64,000 nt of DNA, from contig NZ_CP092362.2 in NCBI RefSeq assembly GCF_022370635.2, positions 2,666,001 through 2,730,000 on the forward strand, read 5' to 3'. Shown in pieces: positions 54,594 through 63,307 of this stretch (position 1 is the stretch's first letter; each line of letters begins with the position of its first letter). The position numbers and the translations under genes were made by a program. The stretch comes from Mycolicibacterium crocinum. Lineage in GTDB: Bacteria; Actinomycetota; Actinomycetes; Mycobacteriales; Mycobacteriaceae. Below the pieces are notes generated by a model. That model was not told the DNA's origin and did no database searches. It worked only from the letters and a program-made list of their open reading frames with translations.

Positions 54594-55856
54594 TCAAGAC
54601 GACAGGCCCTTGGCCCACGGGTATGACTTCAGGTACGGGTCCGGCGTGATCGGGCCGGGGGACTCCCAGATCGTGTAGATCAGTCCGTCGGGATGGATCT
54701 CGCCGATCCGGGCTGTCTTGGTGATGTGGTGGTTGCCCCCGTCGATGGTGACCAAGCCCTCCGGGGCGTCAAATGTCACGCCGCCGCAGTTGTCCTGAAT
54801 CGCCTTGACGTCAAACGACTTGCCCTTCTCGACGGTGTTCTTCCATAGGTACACCGACACGTAGGCGGCTTCCATCGGGTCGGAGGTCACCCGGTTCTGC
54901 CCGTACTTGTCCTTGAACGCCTTGACGAACGCCTTGTTCACCGGATTGTCCAGCGTCTGATAGTAATTCCACGCGGTCAGCTGGCCGGCGATGTTCTGTG
55001 CGCCGATGCCCTGGACCTCTTCCTCGGCGATCGACACCGAGACCACCGGCATCTTCTGCGGGGTGAGCCCGGCGTTGGTGTACTCCTTGAAGAACGCGAC
55101 ATTCGAATCACCGTTGAGGGTGTTGAACACCGCGCCGGCATTCGACGCGCGGACCTTGTTGACGATGGTGGAGAAGTCCGTCGAGCCCAGCGGGGTGTAG
55201 TCCTCGCCCTTGATTTCGATGCCGTTGGCCGCGGCGTAGGCCTTGATGATGCGGTTGGCGGTCTGCGGGAACACGTAGTCGCTGCCCACCAGATACAGGG
55301 AGGTGATGCCCTTTTCTTTCAGGAAGTCCAGGGCCGGCACGATCTGCTGGTTGGTGGTGGCGCCGGTGTAGAAGATGTTCTTCGACGATTCCAGGCCTTC
55401 GTATTGCACGGGATAGTAGAGCAGCGCGTTGTTGCTCTCGAAGACCGGCAGCATGGCCTTGCGGCTCGAGGAGGTCCAGCCGCCGAACACCGCGGCGACG
55501 CAGTCGTTCTTGATCAGCTTTTCGGCCTTCTGCGCGAATACCGCTGGATCGGAAGCGCCGTCCTCGCCGACGATCTGGACCTGCTTGCCCAGCACACCGC
55601 CCTTGGCGTTGATCTCGTCGACCGCCAACTTGATTGAGTCCCGCACGGTGACCTCGGAGATGGCCATGGTGCCCGACAACGAGTTCAGCGAACCCACCTT
55701 GATGTTCGGCCCGGACGTGTCGACGCATGAATCCGACTTTGCGGTGTCGTTCTCGGTGGCTTTACTGCCGCAGCCGGACAGTGCCAGGCCTACCGTCACC
55801 GCCACGCCTGTCGCCGCCAAGACCGATCGATTCAGTGCGGAACGCCGGAGTTGCAT
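54594..55856 (-). CDS. urtA: Urea ABC transporter substrate-binding lipoprotein UrtA
   Basis: The 420-residue lipoprotein has a signal ending LALSGCGS (Cys29) and the urea-binding sequence pattern: VGSLNSLSGTMAISEVTVRD, FGGWTSSSRKAMLPVFESNN, LLYYPVQYEGLESSKNIFYT and TGATTNQQIVPALDFL. It captures urea outside the membrane and delivers it to UrtBC. The ATG at 55856 is chosen over an upstream in-frame start because of signal length. It is first in the operon, and the 200 bases in front separate it from a divergent secreted-protein gene. Confidence 0.95.
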   Translation of the reverse strand: MQLRRSALNRSVLAATGVAVTVGLALSGCGSKATENDTAKSDSCVDTSGPNIKVGSLNSLSGTMAISEVTVRDSIKLAVDEINAKGGVLGKQVQIVGEDGASDPAVFAQKAEKLIKNDCVAAVFGGWTSSSRKAMLPVFESNNALLYYPVQYEGLESSKNIFYTGATTNQQIVPALDFLKEKGITSLYLVGSDYVFPQTANRIIKAYAAANGIEIKGEDYTPLGSTDFSTIVNKVRASNAGAVFNTLNGDSNVAFFKEYTNAGLTPQKMPVVSVSIAEEEVQGIGAQNIAGQLTAWNYYQTLDNPVNKAFVKAFKDKYGQNRVTSDPMEAAYVSVYLWKNTVEKGKSFDVKAIQDNCGGVTFDAPEGLVTIDGGNHHITKTARIGEIHPDGLIYTIWESPGPITPDPYLKSYPWAKGLSS

Positions 55857-56058
55857 AGGGGCCCTTTCGTGTTGGGAACGACGAGCATTGGTCTCGGCAG
55901 ACCTATTCGCCCCCGAACCCACGGTTGGTGTCGACCCGGACGGTAGGACCCGTAAGTTTCTGTGACATATCTGTGTATGACGAACTCGTTAACCTGCGAG
56001 TCATTCGCCATGGCTGGTGGCGGTCGACACGGGTAACGAAGTCGGTAGCGTGGTCGAT

Positions 56059-56496
56059 ATGGCCGATATGCGAAATGTGACAGCAAGGGTCGGAGCGGCG
56101 CTGGTGTTGGCGGCTGCCGGTGTTGCGGCCACCAGCGTGGTCGCGAGCGCCGATCCGGCGCCCGGACATCAGGTGACCTACACGCTCGCAACCGGCGGCA
56201 CCTACGACTTCACCATCACCTACCTGACGGCGCAGCCGCCCAGCAAAGACGCCTTCAACGCCGACTCCAACCCGTTCATGAAGCGCGAGACCATTACGGT
56301 GTCCCCGGACGCGCCGTGGGTGTTCCAAACCACCCTCGCCGACCCGCAGTGGGCATTCCTGCAGGTGGCGAGCACTACGCATGGCGGACAGGGCGCCCCG
56401 AACGCGCACTGCGAGGTGTCCATCGACGGCCAGGTCGACGTCGCCCAGGACGCGCCCTACAGCCCGCAGTGCTACCTCTCCAAGTGGACGTCTTAA
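56059..56496 (+). CDS. Secreted MmpS-like small protein
   Basis: The 145-residue product has a signal peptide (GAALVLAAAGVAATSVVASA, then DPAPG) and a beta-rich mature domain with HQVTYTLATGGTYDFTITYL and WVFQTTLADPQWAFLQVAST. It has two Cys in HCEVSIDGQVD and SPQCYLSKW. The strand pattern resembles the MmpS family, but no mmpL gene is adjacent. Alternatives are an unrelated mycobacterial secreted family. The start may be 56059 or the ATG at 56068. Confidence 0.7.
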   Translation: MADMRNVTARVGAALVLAAAGVAATSVVASADPAPGHQVTYTLATGGTYDFTITYLTAQPPSKDAFNADSNPFMKRETITVSPDAPWVFQTTLADPQWAFLQVASTTHGGQGAPNAHCEVSIDGQVDVAQDAPYSPQCYLSKWTS

Positions 56497-56497
56497 A

Positions 56498-56950
56498 TCA
56501 CAGGCGCTTGCTGAAGAACACCCGACGAAAGCCGTCCTGACCGCCGCGGTGCGTTTCCACATAGCCGAACCGCGGATACATCGCGATGTTCTCGGTCATC
56601 GCGGCATTGGTGTAAAGCCTGACCTCCGTGACGCCGGCCTCGCGGGCGTCGTCCTCGGCGCGGCGTAGCAGTAACGCCCCGTATCCGCGGCCCTGAGCGT
56701 GCGGCGCGACGGCAATGGCGTCGAGCAGCAGGTGGTCGTCCATCACGCAGGTGACCAGGCTGCCGACCAGCCCATTGTCGTCGATCAGCACCCACACGTT
56801 GGCGGCGCCGATCAGTGCGGCGTAGTCGGTGTCCATCGGCGCCGGCCGCCGGCCGATGCGCGCGATGTATTTCTCATACGCCCGTTCGGCGAGCTCAGCG
56901 ATGGATACGGCGTCGGACGGTATCGCCCGGCGCAACGACGGTTCGGCCAC
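56498..56950 (-). CDS. GNAT family N-acetyltransferase
   Basis: The 150-residue protein shows the acetyl-CoA binding motif AVAPHAQGRGYGALLLRRAE with the Q/RxxGxG/A pattern, preceded by the beta strand DDHLLLDAIAVAP and followed by EVRLYTNAAMTENIAMYPRF. The substrate is unknown. It starts at a GTG (VAEPSLRRAIPSDAV); a much longer open frame to the right is a shadow of the divergent reductase gene. It is convergent with the secreted protein gene, one base between the stops. Confidence 0.88.
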   Translation of the reverse strand: MAEPSLRRAIPSDAVSIAELAERAYEKYIARIGRRPAPMDTDYAALIGAANVWVLIDDNGLVGSLVTCVMDDHLLLDAIAVAPHAQGRGYGALLLRRAEDDAREAGVTEVRLYTNAAMTENIAMYPRFGYVETHRGGQDGFRRVFFSKRL

Positions 56951-56965
56951 CCAGCCACCGTAAGT

Positions 56966-57865
56966 ATGTTGGGAGCGGTGGGCACATCGATAGCACTCGT
57001 CGGTCCCGGCGCGATCGGTTCGACCGTCGCCGCTGTGTTGCATGCCGCCGGGCATGCGGTCACGGTATGTGGGCACACCCCGCGCGATCAGATCGAGGTC
57101 CGGCCCGATGACCAGCAGCCGATCGTGGTGCCCGGCCCGGTGCTGACCGACCCGGGTGGCGTCGACGGTCCGGTCGACGTGGTGTTCCTGGCGGTCAAGG
57201 ACTCTCAGAACGAGCAGGCGGCCGGCTGGCTCGAGCGCCTGTGCGACGACCACACGATTGTCTGCGTCCTGCAGAACGGCGTCGAACAGGTCGAGCGGGT
57301 CGGCCCGTTCTGCCCGTCGGCGCATATCGTGCCCGCCGTCGTCTGGTTCTCGGCGGAGCGGCAGCCGGACGGTTGGGTGCGGCTGCGCACCGAAGCGCGT
57401 CTGGTGCTGCCCGACAGCGCCGATGCGGAAACCCTTGCGGCGGTGCTGCGTTCGACGGAGATGATCGTCGAGCTCGACCCAGACTTCACCACCGCGGCGT
57501 GGCGCAAGCTGTTGTTGAACGCACTCGCCGGTTTCATGGTGTTGGCCAGACGGCGATCGGGGATGTTCCGCCGCCCCGACGTCGCGGCTCTTGCGCGGCG
57601 CTACCTGGCCGAGTGCGTGACCGTGGCTCGGGCGGAAGGCGCGCGGTTGCCCGATTCGGTCATCGACGAGGTGACCGACATGTTCGCTACCGCACCCGAG
57701 GATCTGACGACGTCGATGCTCACCGACGCCGAAGCGCAGCGCCGGCTGGAATGGGATATCCGCAACAACGTCATCGTGCGCAAGGCCGCCAGGCACGGGT
57801 TGGACACGCCCGTCGGTGACGTGCTGGTTCCGCTGCTGGCCGCCGCCAGCGACGGACCCGGCTGA
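56966..57865 (+). CDS. Ketopantoate reductase-like protein (PanE/ApbA family)
   Basis: The 299-residue protein has an N-terminal NADP-binding fold (IALVGPGAIGSTVAAVLHAA, GxGxxG) and VFLAVKDSQNEQAAGWL, then VLQNGVEQVERV, which resembles KxxQ/LQNG motifs of PanE, and AAWRKLLLNALAGFMVLARR with the catalytic Lys and Asn. Ketopantoate reductases make pantoate for CoA synthesis. Paralogues acting on other 2-keto acids exist, so the specific reaction is uncertain. It corresponds by position to Rv2573. Confidence 0.87.
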   Translation: MLGAVGTSIALVGPGAIGSTVAAVLHAAGHAVTVCGHTPRDQIEVRPDDQQPIVVPGPVLTDPGGVDGPVDVVFLAVKDSQNEQAAGWLERLCDDHTIVCVLQNGVEQVERVGPFCPSAHIVPAVVWFSAERQPDGWVRLRTEARLVLPDSADAETLAAVLRSTEMIVELDPDFTTAAWRKLLLNALAGFMVLARRRSGMFRRPDVAALARRYLAECVTVARAEGARLPDSVIDEVTDMFATAPEDLTTSMLTDAEAQRRLEWDIRNNVIVRKAARHGLDTPVGDVLVPLLAAASDGPG

Positions 57866-57885
57866 CCAGGTGGCATCCTGGCCAG

Positions 57886-58539
57886 GTGGGGCTGATTTTC
57901 CGGTTGGTCGAGCTGCTGCTCGTGATCGTGCCGCTGGCCGGTGCGATCTACGCCGCGGTCAAGGGCGTCTCCGCCATCAGGCGGCAGAACGAGCCGGTGG
58001 CCGAGCCGCCTGTCACGGCGCAGGACAGCACGAAAAGCCAAGCGGTGCAATGGCGCACGATCACCCGGGTGATCGACGAACACAACCGGACCGACGCTCG
58101 CTGGCTGGAGTACGAACTCGATGCCGCCAAGCTGCTCGACTTCCCGGCGATGACCGACATGCGGGATCCGCTGACGGTGGCGTTCCACCGGGCCAAGCTG
58201 CGCGCGGAACTGTGGCGTCCGGGCAAGGCCGAGGACCTCCTCGACGACCCGGAGGCCGCGCGCCAGTACCTCGACGCCGTCGAGGCCTATGTCACCGCGT
58301 TCGAGGCCGCCGAGAACGAGGCCCGGCGGCGCCGCCGCGGTGACTTCTCCAGGGAAGACCAGCAGCGAATGACCCGCGCGCAGAGCCTGCTTCGCGTCGC
58401 CGCCGACAGCGGTGCCACCCCGCAGGAACGCGAACGGGCCTACGACCTGGCCCGCGGCGAGCTCGACGGGCTGCTGGTCCTGCCCGACCGGACGACCGCG
58501 GCCCTCGAACGCGGCATCGCCGGGGAACTCGACGACTGA
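57886..58539 (+). CDS. Membrane-anchored helical protein, unknown function
   Basis: The 217-residue product starts with one hydrophobic helix (LVELLLVIVPLAGAIYAAVK), followed by a cytoplasmic, highly charged helical region of about 180 residues with KAEDLLDDPEAARQYLDAVE, AYVTAFEAAENEARRRRRGD and ERAYDLARGELDGLL. It resembles a mycobacterial family of hypothetical proteins, but I cannot give it a function. It is 20 bases after the reductase gene and upstream of the radical SAM gene, likely in one transcript. Confidence 0.75.
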   Translation: MGLIFRLVELLLVIVPLAGAIYAAVKGVSAIRRQNEPVAEPPVTAQDSTKSQAVQWRTITRVIDEHNRTDARWLEYELDAAKLLDFPAMTDMRDPLTVAFHRAKLRAELWRPGKAEDLLDDPEAARQYLDAVEAYVTAFEAAENEARRRRRGDFSREDQQRMTRAQSLLRVAADSGATPQERERAYDLARGELDGLLVLPDRTTAALERGIAGELDD

Positions 58540-58581
58540 CGAGCCCTTGACACGCCGTCGCACGTGCGTTCGAATAGAACG

Positions 58582-59598
58582 GTGCGGTGGAGCGGCCAGG
58601 GGATAGCGGTCGACGACGGGGCCTTGCCCGGTCTGCAGCGCATCGGGTTCGTGCGCAGTGTCCGCACCCCGCAATTCGAGGGCATCACGTTCCATGAGGT
58701 GCTGTGCAAGTCGGCGCTGAACAAGATTCCAGCCGCTTCGATGCTGCCGTTCGCCTACACCGTCAACGGCTACCGAGGCTGCGCGCACGCCTGCCGGTAC
58801 TGCTTCGCCCGGCCCACCCACGAGTACCTGGAACTCGATCCGGGCGCGGACTTCGACAACCAGATCGTGGTCAAGACCAACATCGTCGACGTCCTGCGCC
58901 GGGAACTGGGCCGCCCGTCGTGGCGCCGGGAGACCGTCGCGCTCGGGACCAACACCGACCCGTACCAGCGGGCCGAGGGTCGCTATGCGCTGATGCCGGG
59001 GATCATCGCGGCGCTGGCCGATGCGGGCACCCCGATGTCGATCCTGACCAAAGGCACGTTGTTGCGTCGCGACCTGGATCTGATTTCCGGTGCTGCACAA
59101 CAGGTTTCGGTATCGGTGGCGATCTCGCTGGCCGTGGGTGACCCCGACCTGCACCGTGATGTCGAACCCGGCACCCCGTCCCCGCAGGCGCGGCTCGGCC
59201 TGATCGCCGCCGTGCGTGACGCCGGGCTGGACTGCCATGTGATGGTCGCGCCGGTGCTGCCGTATCTGACCGATTCAGCAGAGCATCTCGACAGCCTGCT
59301 CGGCCAGATCGCGGCGGCTGGCGCGACCGGTGTGACGGTGTTCGCTCTGCACCTGCGCAGCTCGACGCGCGGCGTGTTCATGAGCTGGCTGGCCCGCTCA
59401 CATCCCGAACTCGTTACGCCCTACCGACAGCTCTACCGGCGCGGCGCCTACCTGCCCGCCGACTACCGGGACATGTTGCGGCAGCGGGCCGCACCGCTGG
59501 TGGCCAAGCACAAGCTGGCCGGCGACCGCCGATTGTTCACCCCACCTGCGCCACCGAAACCCGTCGCGCAGCCGGAGCCGCAGCCGACGCTGTTCTAA
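58582..59598 (+). CDS. Radical SAM protein, Rv2578c family
   Basis: The 338-residue protein carries the radical SAM cluster motif CAHACRYCF (CxxxCxxC) in YTVNGYRGCAHACRYCFARP and later ILTKGTLLRRDLDLISGAAQ, TVFALHLRSSTRGVFMSW. The overall layout is that of the Rv2578c-type group, related to spore photoproduct lyase-like enzymes. It uses a 4Fe-4S cluster and S-adenosylmethionine, and the substrate is unknown. A GTG at 58582 is chosen because the product then begins VRWSGQGIAVDDG, close to the usual start. The GTG at 58564 is an alternative. Confidence 0.87.
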   Translation: MRWSGQGIAVDDGALPGLQRIGFVRSVRTPQFEGITFHEVLCKSALNKIPAASMLPFAYTVNGYRGCAHACRYCFARPTHEYLELDPGADFDNQIVVKTNIVDVLRRELGRPSWRRETVALGTNTDPYQRAEGRYALMPGIIAALADAGTPMSILTKGTLLRRDLDLISGAAQQVSVSVAISLAVGDPDLHRDVEPGTPSPQARLGLIAAVRDAGLDCHVMVAPVLPYLTDSAEHLDSLLGQIAAAGATGVTVFALHLRSSTRGVFMSWLARSHPELVTPYRQLYRRGAYLPADYRDMLRQRAAPLVAKHKLAGDRRLFTPPAPPKPVAQPEPQPTLF

Positions 59599-60902
59599 GT
59601 GCCTCGGATGTACGGTGATTCAGTGACACAGCGGGTAGTGGAAGCCAGTTGCGGATCATTACTCGTCGACGACGACGGCGTCCTGCTCACTGCGCGCGGC
59701 ATCGTCTATGCCACCGCTGAGCGATTTACCGCACCCATCCTCGCCTCGCCGCACACCGACGTACACGACGCCACGCAGCGAGGCCCGGCGTGTCCGCAGC
59801 TGCCGTCCCGCTTGAATTTCGTGACCGGTCCCGTCATCGACCAACTTCCGCGTAGCGAAGCGTGTCAGGTACTCAGCATCACGGCACCGAGCAACGCCGA
59901 GAACCTTCCGGTGATGGTGTGGTTCCACGGCGGGGCCTACATGTCGGGGAGCGGGGAGGCGCCCAAGTACGATCCGGACCTCCTGGTCGCGGAGGGTCGC
60001 ATCGTGGTTGTCCGGGTCACCTACCGGCTCGGCATCTTCGGCTACCTCAACCCGGGCGCAGGCGGAGACGAAAACCTGGGACTGCGCGACCAAATCGTCG
60101 CGCTGCGTTGGGTTCAGCAGCACATCGCCAACTTCGGTGGCGACCCTTCGCGGGTCACGATTTTCGGCCAGTCAGCGGGCGGCGACTCGGTTTTCTCGCT
60201 GATGCTGTCTGCGGAAGCTGCGGGCCTCTTCCACCGGGCCATCATCCAAAGCGCTCCACTCGGCCTGCTCGGGGGCCGAGAGGCGATGACCGCGGCGATG
60301 CGGCTGGCGGTAGCCGGTGCGCTCGGCGGCGTCGCACCGGCGGACGCGAGCGTGGAACAGTTGCTCGACGCTCAAACCGCCGCTGTGACAGCCGCGCAGC
60401 GCTTCGGGCTGACCGGCGGATTGCCGTACGCACCCATCGCCGGGGTGGATCCTCTGCCCGATGGCCACCGTCGTCTCGGCGACACAGCGCCACACGTCGA
60501 GATACTCGTCGGGTACACCGCAACGATGCCGGTCCGTTCCTCGCGATGAACCCGCACACCCGAAGACTTCAACGGATCGGCTTGGCGCGCGCCGCCGGTG
60601 CCGTCATGACACGGCGCATCTTTGGCCACCCGGCGCGCAGACTGGCCGCAACGTGGACGGCGCACGGCGGCAACGCCGCGACCTACCGCGTCGACTGGTC
60701 ACCGCCGGGCGCGCCCCTGGGCGCCTGCCACTGCATCGAACTGTCGCTGTTGTTCGAGTCCGAATGCTGGGCCGACGCGCCGATGCTCGGCCCGACAGCC
60801 AACGCTGTCGACAGTGCACTAGCGCGTCGCGTGCGCGGCTACTGGTCCGCGTTCGCCCGCGACGGCGTCGCGGGTCTTGGCGCGTCGCACCTGCGAGTGT
60901 GA
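59599..60902 (+). pseudogene. Carboxylesterase (type B), frameshifted near 60522
   Basis: The first frame (59599 to about 60522) has FHGGAYMSGSGEAPKYDPDL (oxyanion HGG), RDQIVALRWVQQHIANFGGD and the nucleophile FGQSAGGDSVFSLML. After HVEILVGYTA it runs into a stop at 60549. The +1 frame continues smoothly as DAGPFLAMNPHTRRLQRIGL and contains GACHCIELSLLF with the catalytic His, ending at 60902. One base missing near 60521-60523 explains the break. Repaired length is about 426 residues from GTG 59623. The gene is either recently inactivated or affected by a sequencing error. Likely starts: GTG 59599, ATG 59608 or GTG 59623. Confidence 0.85.
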
Positions 60903-60908
60903 ACGGGC

Positions 60909-62171
60909 CTAGGTGCGGCCGCGCTTGACCTGATTGAACGGCACACCCTTATCGGCGGCGAATTCGCGGGGGAAGCCGAGAATCCGTTCGCTGATCACAT
61001 TGCGGGCCATCTCACTGCTTCCGCCGCCCAGGGAGCCGGTCTGCCGGGACAGGTACCGCACCCCGATGCTGTCCAGCAGGCCGGACAACTCTTCACCTTC
61101 GTCGACGACGCCGGCCGACCCTGCGATCGCCAGCGCGGTGTCGACCTCCAATTCGGTTGTCTCGGCGTGGAACAGACGAATCAACGTACCGGCATTGGGC
61201 GGCAGCGAACCGTTTCCGATCGCACTGCCCACATGGTCGATGAGCTGGTTCTTGACGATCCGGCGGACCAACGCCCGGCCCGCGAGGGCCTGCACGGCCG
61301 GGTCGTTGCCCTGGCCGGTGAGTTCGGCGTAGGCGACGTGATCCGGCGGCATCTCTTCGGCGTTGTCCGAGTCGGTGCCACTGGCGAATTCCGATCCGCC
61401 GCCGACCGCGCGGCGTTCATGGTGAAGTTGCCTCGACGCCACTTCCCAACCGTTGTTGACCTCGCCGACGACGGCGTCGTCACCCAGTTCGAGACCGTCG
61501 AAAAACTCTTCGCAGAACTCCTCGTTGCCGTTGACCTCTTTGATGCGGCGCATGGTGATGCCGGGGGAGTTCAAGGGCACCAGGAACATCGTCAGGCCCT
61601 GGTGTTTGGGCACGGTCCAATCGGTGCGGGCCAGCATCAGGCCATAGTCGGCGGCGAACGCGCTGGTGCTCCAGGTCTTGGCGCCGTTGATGATCCACTT
61701 GTCGCCGACCCGGTCGGCGCGCGTGATGACGCCGGCCAGATCGGAGCCGCCGCTGGGTTCGCTCAGCAGCTGGCACAGGATCTCGTCACCCCGGATGGCG
61801 GCCGAGATGCGCTCACGCTTCTGGGCCTCGGTGCCCATGTCGAGAATCGTTGCCGCACAGATGGTCAGCGATGGCACGTTGAGGATCAGTGGCATTTCGT
61901 AGCCGCGGCACTCGGCGGTGAATGCCTTCTGATAGGCCAGCGGTAGGCCCTGTCCGCCGTACTCGCGGGGAAAGCACAGGCCGGCGAAACCGCCCTCGTA
62001 CAAGCGCTTCTGCAGCTCCTTGGCACGATCCCAGGAGGACTGTTCGGCGCGCAGGGCGACCGGAAGCTTGTCGGGATCGACCCGCGGCATGTTGTCCGCG
62101 AGCCACGCACGGGCCCGGGCGGCGAATTCATCGATCGATTCGGTGGCCGTGGTGGTCGCAACGTCGGTCAT
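60909..62171 (-). CDS. Acyl-CoA dehydrogenase (FadE type), 420 residues
   Basis: The FAD enzyme shows LCFPREYGGQGLPLAYQKAF, ILCQLLSEPSGGSDLAGVIT (FAD/substrate contacts), KWIINGAKTWSTSAFAADYG and a C-terminal helical domain with SLGGGSSEMARNVISERILG. These agree with mycobacterial FadE proteins of about 390-420 residues. The ATG overlaps the stop of a second acyl-CoA dehydrogenase gene, which suggests a heteromeric enzyme, as is known for several mycobacterial FadE pairs. The substrate is unknown. Confidence 0.9.
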   Translation of the reverse strand: MTDVATTTATESIDEFAARARAWLADNMPRVDPDKLPVALRAEQSSWDRAKELQKRLYEGGFAGLCFPREYGGQGLPLAYQKAFTAECRGYEMPLILNVPSLTICAATILDMGTEAQKRERISAAIRGDEILCQLLSEPSGGSDLAGVITRADRVGDKWIINGAKTWSTSAFAADYGLMLARTDWTVPKHQGLTMFLVPLNSPGITMRRIKEVNGNEEFCEEFFDGLELGDDAVVGEVNNGWEVASRQLHHERRAVGGGSEFASGTDSDNAEEMPPDHVAYAELTGQGNDPAVQALAGRALVRRIVKNQLIDHVGSAIGNGSLPPNAGTLIRLFHAETTELEVDTALAIAGSAGVVDEGEELSGLLDSIGVRYLSRQTGSLGGGSSEMARNVISERILGFPREFAADKGVPFNQVKRGRT

Positions 62172-63307
62172 GCCGAAGCCTCCTGTCCAACGGTCTTGGC
62201 GCTCAACGCGTAGACGGCGCGGTGGTGGTCGTCGGGTGAGCCGTAGAGCGCGCGGTAGAGCACGGTTCGGCGCAGGAACACGTGCAGATCATGCTCCCAG
62301 GTGACACCGATCCCGCCGTGCAGCTGCACGCAATCCTGCAACATCACCGGGGCGCGTTCGGCCACATAGGCTTTGGCGACACTCACCAGCAGGGGGGCGT
62401 CATCCGAGCGTGCCGACACAGCAGCGACCGCACCGGCGGTGGTCGCTCGGCACGCCTCGAACCACATCTTCATATCGGCGAGCCGATGCTTGAGTGCCTG
62501 ATAGGACGCCAGCGGTCTGCCGAAACTGTGGCGATCGAACATCCATTGGGTCGTCATCGCCAGCACGGTGTCGAGGATCCCGACGATCTCCGCGCACTGG
62601 AGCACCAGGGCGACCTGCCGCTGCCGCTCGATGATCGCCGGCGTTGACGCGGCATCGCCGACGACGGCGGACTCGTCCACCTCGGTGCCGTTGAATTCCA
62701 CCCGGGCATAACGCTTTACCATGTCGACCGAGCGTTGCCCGGTGACCGTGGCGCGGTCGGCGGGGACCAGAAATTGGCGAGGACTGCCGTCCAGGTCGGC
62801 CACGACCAGAAAGACGCCGGCTTCGCTGCCCGCCTCGACACGATCCTTCACACCGTCGATGCGGTAGCCCGAGTCGGTGCGCGTCGCGGTCACCCCCGGC
62901 TCCAGCGGAGACAGCGGGCGGCGCGGTTCGTAGACCGCCCAGGATGCGATCAGCTCGCCGGACACCAACGCTTCGATGGTGTCGCCATGGCCGTCCGGCG
63001 CCTCCACCAGACCCGCCAGCACGGTGCTGACCGGATGCAGCGGACCCGGTGCCACGCTGTGTCCGATCTGTTCGGCCACCAGGGCCAGATCGGCCACGCC
63101 GTCACCCGAAACACTCCCGCCGCCAAGCTCTTCCGGAACCAGCAGGCTGGCCCAGCCGAGCTCGGCGGCCCGCTGCCACCACGCGCTGTCGAAGGACGAG
63201 TCCGCGGCGTGCAACTCGCGGACCCGGCTCAGCGACCCTTCTTTTTCCAGGAACGCCTGCGTCGTCGACGCGAACAGCAGTTGTTCGGGGGAGGACACGT
63301 CCGTCAT
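62168..63307 (-). CDS. Acyl-CoA dehydrogenase (FadE type), 379 residues
   Basis: The second dehydrogenase has LGWASLLVPEELGGGSVSGD, DRHSFGRPLASYQALKHRLA, and a C-terminal VQLHGGIGVTWEHDLHVFLR, which is typical of the family. It is coupled to the downstream fadE by ATGA and to the amidohydrolase upstream by a short overlap. Three such coupled genes suggest a side-chain or ring degradation step, for example of a sterol- or terpenoid-like CoA ester. The substrate is an inference. Confidence 0.88.
   Translation of the reverse strand: MTDVSSPEQLLFASTTQAFLEKEGSLSRVRELHAADSSFDSAWWQRAAELGWASLLVPEELGGGSVSGDGVADLALVAEQIGHSVAPGPLHPVSTVLAGLVEAPDGHGDTIEALVSGELIASWAVYEPRRPLSPLEPGVTATRTDSGYRIDGVKDRVEAGSEAGVFLVVADLDGSPRQFLVPADRATVTGQRSVDMVKRYARVEFNGTEVDESAVVGDAASTPAIIERQRQVALVLQCAEIVGILDTVLAMTTQWMFDRHSFGRPLASYQALKHRLADMKMWFEACRATTAGAVAAVSARSDDAPLLVSVAKAYVAERAPVMLQDCVQLHGGIGVTWEHDLHVFLRRTVLYRALYGSPDDHHRAVYALSAKTVGQEASA

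Noticed and set aside
55857..56058. Possible GlnR box upstream of urtA
   Set aside because: Segments such as GTCACAGAAAC only partly fit the GTNAC-N6-GNAAC pattern with correct spacing, so I could not support a site although GlnR control would be expected.
58564..58600. LexA-like sequence GTTCGAATAGAAC before the radical SAM gene
   Set aside because: The half-sites do not have the TCGAAC-N4-GTTCGA orientation and spacing.
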